Shown here piece by piece: positions 50,267 to 59,462 of a stretch of 64,000 nt of DNA (position 1 is the stretch's first letter; each line of letters opens with the position of its first letter). Made by a program: the position numbers and the translations under genes. The notes beneath the pieces were generated by a model. It worked only from the letters and a program-made list of their open reading frames with translations. It was not told the origin of the DNA and did no database searches. The DNA is from DTU089 sp002440045 (lineage in GTDB: Bacteria; Bacillota; Clostridia; Oscillospirales; Acutalibacteraceae). Location: positions 68,931 through 132,930 of the forward strand of contig CALABP010000081.1 in NCBI GenBank assembly GCA_937885695.1. Reading direction: 5' to 3'.

Positions 50267-51127
50267 TCAGTCGGTAATTTCGCCCTCGCCCTGACCCTCA
50301 AACGATGTTATTACAAAAACATCGGTAATTTCGCCTGGCTCGTAAAACGGCTTAACTTCGGCATAATATGAAGCCGAAACATCGTCTGCTTCAACCGAAA
50401 CCACTTCGCCGATTATAAGCCCGTTCGGGAACACGCCGCCCGCGCCCGATGTGCAGACAATTCCGCCGCTGACTATCGAAGTGGAGCTGTCAAGCCCCGA
50501 AAGCCTGCAAAGTCCGTCCCCGAAAAGTGCGTCGGAGCCTGAAACATAACCGTATTCGCGCGTGCCCGACTCAAAAGCGCCTATGTTGACGCGCGGGTCA
50601 AGCACCGTTCTGACAACGCAGGTCGATGTGTTGACCTTGCACACAAGCCCGACGACATAACTGCCGTAAATAACGGGGTCGTTCACCTTAACGCCGTCTT
50701 TTGAGCCTGTGTTTAAAACAAACGAATTATAAGCGTCCGCCGCGTCTCTTGAAATGACCGTTCCGTAGCTGAACTTGTAATCGGGATTGGATTTTTTTAT
50801 ATCGTAAAATTTCTCGTATGCGTCAACCTTTGTTTTAAGCTCGTCGTAATCGGCAAGCCTTTCGCGGTATTCTTCCAATTCGGTTTTAAGCTTTTCGTTT
50901 TCGTCTTTATAATAAGACGACGAAGCAAAAGCCGACGACACATTCTTCATTTGATGTGAAATTGCCGAAGAAAGCTTTTGAAGCGGCGAAAAAACAAAGC
51001 TCATAACCGACGTTGCGGGCGACGAAGCATTGTGAGAAAACGCCGCGCACAAAACGCCTATAAACGCCACCGCCGCCGTAACGACTAAAATTTTAAAGCT
51101 GTCGCTTTTAAAAAATCTTTTCATCAT
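50267..51127 (-). CDS. mreC: rod shape-determining protein MreC
   Basis: A 286-aa MreC: a membrane segment (about 12-32), a coiled coil (about 68-110; 'DENEKLKTELEEYRERLADY'), then the extracytoplasmic beta domains ('VISRDAADAYNSFVLNTGSK', 'VVRTVLDPRVNIGA'). It links cytoplasmic MreB to the PBPs. The start overlaps the mreB stop (TGATG). Confidence 0.94.
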   Translation of the reverse strand: MMKRFFKSDSFKILVVTAAVAFIGVLCAAFSHNASSPATSVMSFVFSPLQKLSSAISHQMKNVSSAFASSSYYKDENEKLKTELEEYRERLADYDELKTKVDAYEKFYDIKKSNPDYKFSYGTVISRDAADAYNSFVLNTGSKDGVKVNDPVIYGSYVVGLVCKVNTSTCVVRTVLDPRVNIGAFESGTREYGYVSGSDALFGDGLCRLSGLDSSTSIVSGGIVCTSGAGGVFPNGLIIGEVVSVEADDVSASYYAEVKPFYEPGEITDVFVITSFEGQGEGEITD

Positions 51128-52134
51128 CAGCCCTTCTTGTTAAAGCCGAGAAAATCCTTTTCAAGGCAAATGCCCGTTCCGTTAACAACGCAGTCAAGCG
51201 GGTCGTTTGCAACCTTTACGGGCATACCCGTCTCAGCCGAAATAAGCTTATCAAGCCCTCTTAAAAGCGCGCCGCCGCCCGTAAGCATTATGCCGCGCTC
51301 CATAATATCGGCCGAAAGCTCCGGCGGGGTTCTGTCAAGGGTATAGCGAATGGAATCGAGTATCTGGTCAACAGGGTCTGCAAGCGCTTCACGCACCTGT
51401 TCGCTTGTTATCTCAACCGATTTGGGAAGTCCGTCAAGAAGGTTTCTGCCCTTTATTTCCATTGCCGCCTCGCCCTCATACGGGTAAGCTGAGCCGAGTT
51501 TTATTTTTATATCCTCTGCCGAGCGTTCGCCTATAAGAAGGTTGAACGTTCTTTTTACATATGAAATAATCGCTTCGTCAAAATTGTCGCCCGCGACCCT
51601 TACGGATTTAGCCGTGACTATATCACCGAGCGATATAACCGCAACCTCGGATGTGCCGCCGCCGATGTCAACAATCATACTGCCCGTTGCTTCAAGCACG
51701 GGAAGCCCCGCGCCGATTGCCGCCGCCATAGGTTCTTCAATAAGGCTGACATAACGCGCGCCCGCACTTTTTGCGGCGTCGTGAACGGCGCGCCTTTCAA
51801 CCTCGGTAACGCCCGAGGGAATGCATATCATAACGCGCGCCCTGTTAAAAGGCGAACCGCTTATTGCCCTTCTTATAAACTCCTTGAGCATATCGGAGGT
51901 CATATCAAAATCGGCAATAACGCCGTCTTTAAGCGGTCTTACGGCGGTAATGGAGCCGGGTGTTCTGCCTATCATTCTTTTTGCGTCCGCGCCGACTGCA
52001 ACAACGGTTTTCGGGTTTGTTCTTTCGTCAACGGCAACAACCGAAGGCTCTCTTATAACAATACCCTTTCCCTTAACAAAAACAAGCGTGTTGGCAGTGC
52101 CGAGGTCAACGCCTATATCCTGCGAAAACAACAT
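51127..52134 (-). CDS. mreB: rod shape-determining actin homologue MreB
   Basis: A 335-aa MreB with the actin-fold ATP site ('IGVDLGTANTLVFVKGKGI', 'MIVDIGGGTSEVAVISLG', 'IMLTGGGALLRGLDKL'). It forms filaments that guide lateral wall synthesis. The gene follows the zinc permease gene by 25 bases in the same direction; radC, the common upstream neighbour, is not here. Confidence 0.97.
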   Translation of the reverse strand: MLFSQDIGVDLGTANTLVFVKGKGIVIREPSVVAVDERTNPKTVVAVGADAKRMIGRTPGSITAVRPLKDGVIADFDMTSDMLKEFIRRAISGSPFNRARVMICIPSGVTEVERRAVHDAAKSAGARYVSLIEEPMAAAIGAGLPVLEATGSMIVDIGGGTSEVAVISLGDIVTAKSVRVAGDNFDEAIISYVKRTFNLLIGERSAEDIKIKLGSAYPYEGEAAMEIKGRNLLDGLPKSVEITSEQVREALADPVDQILDSIRYTLDRTPPELSADIMERGIMLTGGGALLRGLDKLISAETGMPVKVANDPLDCVVNGTGICLEKDFLGFNKKG

Positions 52135-52159
52135 TTATATACACAGTCCTTTCAACCAA

Positions 52160-52993
52160 TCATTTTCTTCTGAACAAATATGTAACGAAAAACACCGCCG
52201 CAAGCAAAGTGACTATCGCCGCGCCCGCCGAAATTCCGAAATAGAACGAAAGCAAAAGCCCCGCGATACTGCCGATAAGCGATATTAAAACCGAAAGCCC
52301 GAGATAACGCCGCGAATCCGAAGCAAGATTTCTTGCAGATGCCGCCGGCAATATCAAAAGCGAATTGATAAGTAAAATTCCTATCCATTTTATTGAGAAC
52401 ATTACGACTACCGCAACAACAACGACGAATATATTCTCATAAAGCGCCGTTTTTATTCCCCTGCTTGCCGCAAGCTCGCGGTTTATTGAAATTATAAGAA
52501 GCTTGTTATAAATAAAGCACCAAATTACGATAACGGCGGCAAAAACAAACAGAAGCGCCAAAAGCTCCGACGGGGTTATACTTAAAATGTCGCCGACTAA
52601 ATAGGCGTTGTATTTTTGGAATCCGCCGCCGTATGAAAGCACCAAAAGCCCCACGGCTATCGAAGCCGAAGAAAACACGCTTATGACGGTATCCGCAGAA
52701 GAAACGCCCGCGTTTTTAACCTTTGTTATAACAAGCGCCAAAAGCACGCCGAAGGCTATAAGCGCAACCATTTCGTTTTTTACGCCGAGCAAAACGCCGA
52801 GCGCCACGCCCGTTAATGCGCTGTGCCCCAAAGCGTCCGAAAAAAACGCCATTTTGTTATTGACCGCCATCGTTCCCAAAACGCCCATAAGCGGAGCTAT
52901 AAAAAGCACCGCTAAAAATGCGTTGACCATAAATTTATAGCCTGCCCACGAAAACGGCATTATAGCATGGAACGCCTCGTATATTACACTCAT
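52160..52993 (-). CDS. znuB: zinc/manganese ABC transporter permease
   Basis: A 277-aa permease of the ABC-3 metal family with about eight membrane segments ('FFSDALGHSALTGVALGVLL' , 'SLLILPAASARNLASDSRRY', the latter being the ATPase contact region). Its start overlaps the znuC stop. It imports the ion delivered by the ZnuA-like lipoprotein. Confidence 0.9.
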   Translation of the reverse strand: MSVIYEAFHAIMPFSWAGYKFMVNAFLAVLFIAPLMGVLGTMAVNNKMAFFSDALGHSALTGVALGVLLGVKNEMVALIAFGVLLALVITKVKNAGVSSADTVISVFSSASIAVGLLVLSYGGGFQKYNAYLVGDILSITPSELLALLFVFAAVIVIWCFIYNKLLIISINRELAASRGIKTALYENIFVVVVAVVVMFSIKWIGILLINSLLILPAASARNLASDSRRYLGLSVLISLIGSIAGLLLSFYFGISAGAAIVTLLAAVFFVTYLFRRK

Positions 52994-53739
52994 TCGCCCG
53001 CCGCCTTTTGACCGAAATAAAAACTGCGCTTAAATTCGTCCGAATTAAACACCTCATAAGCGCTGCCGCATTTAAGCACCGTTTTGTTTATAAGAATTAC
53101 CTTGTCGGCATATTCCTCGACTATACCGAGGTCGTGCGACACAATGGCAATTGCCATATGATAATTCTTTTTAAGGTCCGAAATTACCTCGTAGAATTTT
53201 TCACTGCCCTTTTTGTCAACGCCCGAAACAGGCTCGTCAAGTATTAAAAGCTCGGGCAAAGGGTAAAGCGCATTCGCAAGCATTACGCGCTGAAGCTCGC
53301 CGCCCGAAAGCGCGCCGAGCCGCCTGTTTTTAAGCTCTGCACAGCCGACGCTTTCAAGCGCTTCTTCAATCTGCTTAATATATTTTCGCGGCTTCACAAA
53401 GCACACGGGTGCATCCGTTCTGCCGACGCTTAAAAAGTCAAGCACGCTTACGGGTGCAAATCGGTCAAAATCAAGATGCTGAGGCACATAGCCGATTGTT
53501 ATTTTGTCAAGCTTTTTGCCGCCGTGCGACGTAAAGCTCACTGTACCCGTATGCTTAATTTCGCCCAAAATTGACTTCAAAAGAGTCGTTTTGCCCGCGC
53601 CGTTTTCACCGATTAGGGCAGTTAATTCGCCGCAGTGAAGCTCAAAGCTGACATCGTGCAAAAGCACGTCGCCGCCGCGCTTTACGCCGATATTATCAAC
53701 AGATATTCTGCAAAGTCCGCAGCCGTTTTCCGACGCCAT
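52990..53739 (-). CDS. znuC: zinc ABC transporter ATP-binding protein
   Basis: A 249-aa ATPase: Walker A 'GENGAGKTTL' (42-51), Q loop 'GYVPQHLDFD', signature 'LSGGELQRVMLANAL', Walker B 'LLILDEPVSGVD', switch 'AIVSHDLG'. It sits directly between znuA and znuB (the ATG follows the znuA stop). Confidence 0.92.
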   Translation of the reverse strand: MASENGCGLCRISVDNIGVKRGGDVLLHDVSFELHCGELTALIGENGAGKTTLLKSILGEIKHTGTVSFTSHGGKKLDKITIGYVPQHLDFDRFAPVSVLDFLSVGRTDAPVCFVKPRKYIKQIEEALESVGCAELKNRRLGALSGGELQRVMLANALYPLPELLILDEPVSGVDKKGSEKFYEVISDLKKNYHMAIAIVSHDLGIVEEYADKVILINKTVLKCGSAYEVFNSDEFKRSFYFGQKAAGE

Positions 53740-54654
53740 TTAAGCCTTCACCGCCTTTAAAACCGTTTTAATATTTTCGCGCATAATGTCTTCATACGCA
53801 GTAAGCGTTTTTTCGCCGCTTGTAACGGGGTTTAAAACATAAACCGAAACGCCCGTTTCGCGCTCAAGAATATTTGCCGCAGAGCCTTTGTAATACGGCT
53901 CTGTAAACAGCGCCTTAACGCGTTTTTCTTTTATAATTTTTGAAAGAGAAGCAAGCTCCTTTGCAGTCGGCTCGCCGCCCTCGTCGCTTTCAACGGAAGC
54001 TTCGATTGAAAGACCCAATTCTTTTGCGGTGTAGTCATAAGCCTCGTGAAAGGTTATTACGGGAATATCCCCGATGGCACCGCATTCTTTTAAAAGCTCG
54101 TCTTTAAGCGCTTTAAGCCTTGAAATATAGCTCTCGCAATTTTCTGAAATTTTTTCCGAATATGCGGGCAACTCACGGCAAAGCGCCGAAGATATGTTTT
54201 CTACCTGCTTTTCGGCGTTTTCGACCGACATCCATATATGCGCGTTAGCTTCGCTTTCGTGGGCGTGAGAGTGCGCGTGCGACTCTTCATCGCCGCACCC
54301 GCCCAATAAAAGCTCAACGCCCTCGGACGAGTCTATAACGCAAAGCGAGTCGTTATTTTCATAGGCGTCCTCAATAAAGCTTTCCATTCCGGCGCCGTTT
54401 ATCACAAGTATCTTGGCGTCGGCAAGAAGGCGCGCGTCTTTTGCTAAAAGCTGATAATCGTGAAGACAGCCTACGTTTTCTTCAGCCATACATTTAAGCT
54501 CTATGCCGTCTATGCCGTCAACAAGGTTCAAAGTGAATATATATATCGGGTAAAACGACGCCGCTATAACGGTTTTGCCGCTTTGAACATTCGCTGTGCA
54601 GGCGCAAAGCGACAGTAAAGCCGCACATAAAAGCAGTGCAATTAACTTTTTCAA
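53740..54654 (-). CDS. znuA: zinc-binding lipoprotein of ABC transporter
   Basis: A 304-aa cluster A-I metal-binding protein. Signal peptide with lipobox Cys19 ('LLSLCACTANV'), a His-rich loop 'ESHAHSHAHESEANAH' near residues 125-140 typical of zinc carriers, 'HIWMSVENAEKQ', 'TFHEAYDYTAKELGLS' and 'LFTEPYYKGSAA'. I prefer TTG 54654, nine bases after GGGGG, which gives the usual 'MKKLIALLL' start; TTG 54660 is also possible. It precedes znuC and znuB. Confidence 0.92.
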   Translation of the reverse strand: MKKLIALLLCAALLSLCACTANVQSGKTVIAASFYPIYIFTLNLVDGIDGIELKCMAEENVGCLHDYQLLAKDARLLADAKILVINGAGMESFIEDAYENNDSLCVIDSSEGVELLLGGCGDEESHAHSHAHESEANAHIWMSVENAEKQVENISSALCRELPAYSEKISENCESYISRLKALKDELLKECGAIGDIPVITFHEAYDYTAKELGLSIEASVESDEGGEPTAKELASLSKIIKEKRVKALFTEPYYKGSAANILERETGVSVYVLNPVTSGEKTLTAYEDIMRENIKTVLKAVKA

Positions 54655-54668
54655 CGTCAAAGCCCCCG

Positions 54669-56276
54669 TCAGGTGATTATAATAAAGTTGTATTCTTCTT
54701 CGGACTCAACAAGACCCGTTTCCACAAGGACATAATACTTGCCTGCATTTTCAAGCTCTACAACGCCGGTTGAAACAACATCGTCGCTCTTTGACGACAT
54801 AACGCTTGCAATAACTTCGCCGCTTTCTGAAATTATGCTTACGGTCCACGCAACGGAGCTGTCGGAGCCGACGCCGTGCCAAAGCTGAACGCAGACGTTT
54901 TTCGGTCCTGTCGTTTCAAAACTGAAATAGTCGTTATCAAAGTCAACGTCCTTTGTGATAAGCTTGCCGTACCAATAGGTATTAAATGTTACGGGGTTCG
55001 CCGTATCGCGGGTGTTGTTAAGCTCTTTTTCGTAAGTGCTGTGCGGGGTGAAAGTCCACTTCAGATTATACTGAGCGGAATTGTATTTCATGGAGTCGGC
55101 GTCAATCGCGATATAATATTCGCCTGCGCCTAATCCTATTCCCGTAATTTTAAGCTCTTCTTCGTTCCAATGAGAAATTTTTCTGATAATCTCGGAATAG
55201 CTGCCGTCGCTCTCTTTTTTCAAAAGGCGCACGTTCCAACCGGCGTAATCCTCCTGTGAAGCGCTGTGTTTAAAGCTTATGCCGACAGCGCCGTCTTTCG
55301 GAACGTTTATTTTATAATAATCCTTGTCAAGACCGAGAAGCCTCGGCGCAAGAGCGCCCGTGATATATTCGTTTTCATCTATAAGCGTTGCTTCTTCGGG
55401 GGAGTCGTTCGGCTCGTATTCGCCGCCCGAGACAGAGCCCATTTCGAATTTAAGGCTGTAGGTGTTGCCGTAAACGACCTGCGACTCAACGCAGACGTAA
55501 TACACGCCCGCTTTAAGCGAAACGTCGCCGCTTGTAACAGTCGGCTCGCTGAGCTTTGACGAAAAGTCCGAAAGCACAGTGCCGTCTTCGGAGGTAAGCG
55601 TAACAAGCCACGCAACAACGGGAAGCGATTTATCCTCGTGCGAGAAGGTTATATTGACAAAACCGTCGTGCTTTAAGGTGAGCTTGAACCAGTCAATATC
55701 GTTGCCGTCTTTTCTTTGTGACGATGAACCGAATATTTCGCAGCTGCTTTCGACCGGCATTGCCGTTTCTTTTGTGTCGTTGAACTCTCTTTCATAGGCG
55801 TTTGTTTTGACATATCTTAAAACAAGCGTGAAATTAACGTCGAGAATAAACTCGCCCGGTTCAACAAGTATAAGGTATTCGCCCGGTGCAACGCCCGTTT
55901 CGCCCCAGCTTGCGGTTACGTCGCTCCAAAATGATTTAAAATATGTTATTTCGTCATACTGCTCTTTGCCGTCGACCTTTGAAATTTTATAGAGCGTAAT
56001 AATCCAGCCGTCTTTTAAAGTGTCGGCAAAATTGTCGTGGTCAAGGCTGACGCTGAGAACGCCGTTTTCGGGCACTTCAAAAATATAAGCCTCATAGTCG
56101 TTTTTATTTTTGATAACGCCGTCGGTTTCGCTGTTAGGCTTAATGTAAGTGGGCGTATTGAATTTGAAGGTGTCGTTGGTTAAGGACTCAAACGCCCAAA
56201 CAGCGCAGGAAAAAACGGCAAAAACCGCAAGAAGCACGGCAACCGTTTTTATAAACCCTGAAGATGGCTTTTTCAT
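54669..56276 (-). CDS. secreted PPC-repeat protein, function unknown
   Basis: A 535-aa exported protein: signal anchor (about 10-30), then four consecutive beta-sandwich repeats of the bacterial pre-peptidase C-terminal (PPC) kind, each opening with an E-x-N-D/N-T-x-x-x-A line ('EREFNDTKETAMPVE', 'EYEPNDSPEEATLID', 'EKELNNTRDTANPVT') and containing a 'DxDxF/Y' core ('GNDIDWFKLTL', 'LDKDYYKINVP', 'DFDNDYFSFET'). There is no enzymatic domain; a surface or extracellular binding role is plausible. It lies 15 bases after the flavodoxin gene and 14 before znuA. ATG 56276 is preferred over TTG 56282. Confidence 0.75.
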   Translation of the reverse strand: MKKPSSGFIKTVAVLLAVFAVFSCAVWAFESLTNDTFKFNTPTYIKPNSETDGVIKNKNDYEAYIFEVPENGVLSVSLDHDNFADTLKDGWIITLYKISKVDGKEQYDEITYFKSFWSDVTASWGETGVAPGEYLILVEPGEFILDVNFTLVLRYVKTNAYEREFNDTKETAMPVESSCEIFGSSSQRKDGNDIDWFKLTLKHDGFVNITFSHEDKSLPVVAWLVTLTSEDGTVLSDFSSKLSEPTVTSGDVSLKAGVYYVCVESQVVYGNTYSLKFEMGSVSGGEYEPNDSPEEATLIDENEYITGALAPRLLGLDKDYYKINVPKDGAVGISFKHSASQEDYAGWNVRLLKKESDGSYSEIIRKISHWNEEELKITGIGLGAGEYYIAIDADSMKYNSAQYNLKWTFTPHSTYEKELNNTRDTANPVTFNTYWYGKLITKDVDFDNDYFSFETTGPKNVCVQLWHGVGSDSSVAWTVSIISESGEVIASVMSSKSDDVVSTGVVELENAGKYYVLVETGLVESEEEYNFIIIT

Positions 56277-56291
56277 TCGCAAAACATCCTT

Positions 56292-56837
56292 TCAAAAAAG
56301 CAAAGCGCAAAGTTCTCTTTTTGCATTTTCAAGCGCGGGCTTTGTGTCTGTAAAATTGCAAAGCACGCTTCCCGAGAACTCAATATTCGTAATTGAAAAT
56401 ACATTTTTTAACTGGCGCTCCATAACAGAAAGCGCAAATTCGCCGCCGCGCCCCGAGCAGACCGTAAGAACAGCTTTTCGCCTCTTTTTTATGGGCTGGC
56501 GCTTTTTATTTGCATAAAAGCTTGTGTAATACACCTGAAAGCGGTCTAAAAGAGCTTTCATCGGCGCGGGAAACGACTCGTTATAAACAGGTGAAAAAAT
56601 CAAAAGAACATCGGCGGTTTCAAACTCTTTAAAAAACGCGTCAAGGTCGCGGTGGCGGCACTTGCCCGCCTTTTCGCAGAAATTACAGCCGTCGCACGGT
56701 GCAAACGAATTTGTGAAAACATTGAACACCGACGTGTCAAAGCCTCCAAAAAGCGAAAGCGCATACCGCGAGAGCTCTAAAGAGAAGCTTTCTTCTCTTT
56801 TTGAAGCCTCAATAACGAGCAACTTTTGTTTTTCCAC
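56292..56837 (-). CDS. flavodoxin-fold NAD(P)H-dependent FMN reductase
   Basis: A 181-aa flavoprotein of the iron-sulfur flavoprotein/NADPH-dependent FMN reductase group. FMN loop 'IEASKREESFSLELSR', a Cys pair 'PCDGCNFCEKAGKC', 'LIFSPVYNESFPAPMKALLD' and 'VCSGRGGEFAL'. The Cys cluster could hold an Fe-S centre. It heads the long minus-strand run through minD; a TATAAT box is at 56902-56907 upstream. Confidence 0.85.
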   Translation of the reverse strand: MEKQKLLVIEASKREESFSLELSRYALSLFGGFDTSVFNVFTNSFAPCDGCNFCEKAGKCRHRDLDAFFKEFETADVLLIFSPVYNESFPAPMKALLDRFQVYYTSFYANKKRQPIKKRRKAVLTVCSGRGGEFALSVMERQLKNVFSITNIEFSGSVLCNFTDTKPALENAKRELCALLF

Positions 56838-57080
56838 GGCGCACCACCTGTTTTTCCCATTAACCGCTGATTAAACTTCATACTAATCCATAGTTATAAG
56901 AATTATAACATACCTTACAGCAAAAACAAATAGTATCGGCTTAAATTTTTAAATTTTTTAATATTTAAAAAGCGGAAAAAGGTCCTTAAAAAGGAAAAAC
57001 GGCTGCAAAGTCAAAGGCACAAGCCTTGACCTTACAGCCGTTGCTGTTAAAAACGCATTCCAAAATGCCTTGGGCTTTAA
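56838..57080. other. intergenic region: promoter of the flavodoxin-to-minD run and ferredoxin terminator
   Basis: On the minus strand TATAAT (56902-56907) with a weak TTTGTT 17 bp upstream would start the flavodoxin message. AT-rich sequence without a gene lies at 56940-56990. The right part is the ferredoxin terminator. Confidence 0.5.
56994..57041 (-). terminator. terminator of the ferredoxin gene
   Basis: A long stem, ACGGCTG...CAGCCGT at its base (56999-57041), extended by AAGTCAA/TTGACCTT-type pairing to a GGC-ACAA-GCC tip, with T5 on the minus strand. Confidence 0.85.
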
Positions 57081-57251
57081 TCAGTCCTGAGCAGGAGCTT
57101 CTACGGGGCAAACAGATGCGCATGCGCCGCACTCGATGCAGGTGTCTGCGTCGATAACGTACTGAGAGTCACCTGCGGAGATAGCCTCTACGGGGCACTC
57201 TGCTGCACAAGCGCCGCAAGAAATGCAAGCGTCTGAAATTTTGTATGCCAT
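57081..57251 (-). CDS. 2[4Fe-4S] ferredoxin
   Basis: A 56-aa clostridial ferredoxin. Both cluster motifs are complete: 'CISCGACAAECP' and 'CIECGACASVCP', separated by 'VEAISAGDSQYVIDADT'. It carries low-potential electrons for anaerobic metabolism. A good ribosome site (GGAGG) precedes ATG 57251, and a promoter lies at 57281-57308. It is a single-gene unit. Confidence 0.97.
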   Translation of the reverse strand: MAYKISDACISCGACAAECPVEAISAGDSQYVIDADTCIECGACASVCPVEAPAQD

Positions 57252-57280
57252 GTTCTTAACCTCCTTTTGGATTTTGCTTT

Positions 57281-57308
57281 ATTGTAACACATATAATCAA
57301 AAATTCAA
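57281..57308 (-). promoter_or_regulatory. promoter of the ferredoxin gene
   Basis: On the minus strand TTGAAT (57303-57308) and TACAAT (57281-57286) with a 16-bp spacer. The gap to ricT (57327) is short. Confidence 0.65.
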
Positions 57309-57326
57309 TAGAAAATTTTGAATTTT

Positions 57327-58190
57327 TTATTCCATTCCCTTAAGAGCGTCAAGCTCGCTCTTGTTTATGGTGATTTTGCCGTCTCTTATGAGCTTGACGT
57401 CGTGCCTGTGATATGTAGCGGGCGCGGCTTCGGGGCGGCGTTCAAGCGTAACCTTGAGCATACCCGTAAGCAGGTTGTTTTCTATAACCGTGCCGTTGCC
57501 CTCGGGCGTCTTTACTATTGCGCCGACCTTGGGCGTAACTCTTAAAAGATGCTCGTAAGAATCCTGCTCGTATTTTAAGCAGCACATAAGTCTGCCGCAT
57601 GTTCCGCTGATTTTTCCGGGGTTGAGCGACAAACCCTGCTCTTTTGCCATTTTTATTGAGACGGGGTGAAAATCGCCCAAAAACTGAGAACAACAAAACG
57701 GTCTGCCGCATATTCCGAAACCGCCGAGCATTTTTGACTCGTCGCGGACGCCTATCTGGCGCATTTCGATTCTGGTACGGTAAACGTACGCGAGATTTTT
57801 AACAAGCTCTCTGAAATCGACCCTGCCGTCGGCAGTGAAATAGAAAAGCATTTTACTGCCGTCAAACGTGCACTCAACGCCGACAAGCTTCATATCAAGC
57901 CCCAGCTCTTCTATTTTCTTTTCGCAAACCGAAAAAGCCTCGGCTTCTTTTTTTCTGTTCTGCTCGGCGATTTTAATATCGTCTTCGCAGGCAAGCCTTA
58001 TTATCGGCTTTAAGGGGTGCATTATTTCATCTTCCGAGACGTCGCGGTTTTCAAGCGCAACCTCGCCGCATTCGATTCCCCTTGCGGTCTCAACAATAAC
58101 GCGGTCGCCTTTTTTCAACTTTTTAAGGTCGGGGTCGAAATAATATATCTTTCCGACCTCTTTAAACCTTACTCCGACAACCTCTGCCAT
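57327..58190 (-). CDS. ricT: PSP1/RicT family protein
   Basis: A 287-aa protein of the YaaT/RicT family (PSP1 domain). In B. subtilis RicT acts with RicA and RicF as a Y complex guiding RNase Y, sporulation and competence. The conserved core has 'EMRQIGVRDESKMLGGFGIC', 'GRPFCCSQFLGDF' and 'GTCGRLMCCLKYE'; these cysteines bind Fe-S clusters in the family. It follows holB by 65 bases as in B. subtilis (holB-yaaT). Confidence 0.93.
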   Translation of the reverse strand: MAEVVGVRFKEVGKIYYFDPDLKKLKKGDRVIVETARGIECGEVALENRDVSEDEIMHPLKPIIRLACEDDIKIAEQNRKKEAEAFSVCEKKIEELGLDMKLVGVECTFDGSKMLFYFTADGRVDFRELVKNLAYVYRTRIEMRQIGVRDESKMLGGFGICGRPFCCSQFLGDFHPVSIKMAKEQGLSLNPGKISGTCGRLMCCLKYEQDSYEHLLRVTPKVGAIVKTPEGNGTVIENNLLTGMLKVTLERRPEAAPATYHRHDVKLIRDGKITINKSELDALKGME

Positions 58191-58255
58191 ATATTTTAAT
58201 CCTCCGATTCGTTAATTTTCCGCGCCGAATAACCGCCGATTTTTTAAATCGGCAA

Positions 58256-59122
58256 TTATTTTGCCTCCCCGCATGCTTTTAAGCGCGCCGAAAGCACTGC
58301 CGAAAGAAGCGTGTAATTCGGATAGCTTTCGCAAAGCTTTAAAAGCTCGCTTGAAACGTCATACATAGAAAGAAGCCGTTCTGCGGGCAGAGCGCTTAAT
58401 GCATGCGTTTCGTTTTCAAGCCTTTTTTCAAGGGGCTTTGCGCCGTATTTTAAAGAAAGCGCGTCTCTTAAAGCAATGCACAAAAGCGAAAGCACCTCTG
58501 ACATAAGCGTTTTGTCGCCGTCCGTCGGCGAGAGTGCCGCAATAACGTCAAATTCAAAAGTCGACGTCAGCGCCGAAAGCGTATTTTTCACAATTTCGGT
58601 TGCTTTGTCCGAAAAAGCGTCTGCCTCGTATGACGCAGAAAGCTTTATTTTTGTAACTCTTGAAAGCACGGTTTTTATAACCGCGTTTGCATTTGACGAA
58701 GTGAGCACAAACGATGTGTATGACGGCGGCTCTTCAAGTATTTTTAAAAGAACGTTCTGACACTCTTCGGTCATATACTGCATTTCTTCTATCACAAATA
58801 CTTTTACGTCCGCTTCGTTGGGCGTTATGTAGGCGTTTTCGACAACCGCCTTTATTGCATCTTTTTGAAAAAACTTTTTATCTTTGGGCCTTTTCACAAT
58901 GATAATATCGGGGTGAACGCCCTCGTCTGCTTTTCTGCACGAGCGGCACACGCCGCACGGAGCGTCTTTTTTATCACTGCAAACGGCGGTTTTTGCAATA
59001 TAAAGCGCTTTTTTATTGCGCTCCTCTTCCGTTCCGCCGCAAATAAGCACCGCGTGAGAAAGCCCTGCGGACAGCGCGGCTTTTTCTTTATCGGGCGCGC
59101 CGCCGAAGCCTTCAAAACTCAT
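58256..59122 (-). CDS. holB: DNA polymerase III delta' subunit
   Basis: A 288-aa clamp-loader subunit. The AAA+ fold keeps the zinc module 'CGVCRSCRKADEGVHPD' and the 'VIEEMQYMTEECQNVLLKIL' (Walker B-like) and 'PPSYTSFVLTS' blocks, but the P loop is degenerate ('GGTEEERNKKA'), as is normal for delta', which does not hydrolyse ATP. The start overlaps the darA stop (ATGA). The order darA-holB-ricT matches B. subtilis yaaQ-(yaaR)-holB-yaaT, with yaaR missing. Confidence 0.9.
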   Translation of the reverse strand: MSFEGFGGAPDKEKAALSAGLSHAVLICGGTEEERNKKALYIAKTAVCSDKKDAPCGVCRSCRKADEGVHPDIIIVKRPKDKKFFQKDAIKAVVENAYITPNEADVKVFVIEEMQYMTEECQNVLLKILEEPPSYTSFVLTSSNANAVIKTVLSRVTKIKLSASYEADAFSDKATEIVKNTLSALTSTFEFDVIAALSPTDGDKTLMSEVLSLLCIALRDALSLKYGAKPLEKRLENETHALSALPAERLLSMYDVSSELLKLCESYPNYTLLSAVLSARLKACGEAK

Positions 59123-59445
59123 AATTTAACAAACTTATCAACGTCAACGACAAATATGGTTGCGCCGCCTATTGTAATTTCAACGGGAGCGGTGCTTACA
59201 AAGCCCTCGCCTATAAACGGAGGCGTTGTGGGAACCATCTGCGTTCTTCTTGAACAGCAATCGCTGAAAATAGAAATAACATCGTCAACCTTGTCGTCTT
59301 CTACGCCGACAAGCACGGTAACGTTGCCCGCCTTTAAAAAGCCGCCCGAGGTTGAAAGCTTTGTCGCCTGAAACGACGCTCTTGTTATTTCCGAAATAAG
59401 ATATGACGAATCGTCACTGTTTACGATACCGATTATAAGCTTCAT
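59119..59445 (-). CDS. darA: cyclic-di-AMP receptor, PII-like (DarA/PstA)
   Basis: A 108-aa DUF970 protein of the YaaQ/DarA family, trimeric c-di-AMP binders with a PII fold. Characteristic: 'MKLIIGIVNSDDSSYLISEI', 'ATKLSTSGGFLKAGNVTVLV', 'GGATIFVVDVDKF'. I chose ATG 59445 with an AAAAGGAG site; the frame extends 37 codons upstream without support. A hairpin lies directly ahead of the ribosome site. Confidence 0.95.
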   Translation of the reverse strand: MKLIIGIVNSDDSSYLISEITRASFQATKLSTSGGFLKAGNVTVLVGVEDDKVDDVISIFSDCCSRRTQMVPTTPPFIGEGFVSTAPVEITIGGATIFVVDVDKFVKL

Positions 59446-59462
59446 ATATATTTCTCCTTTTA

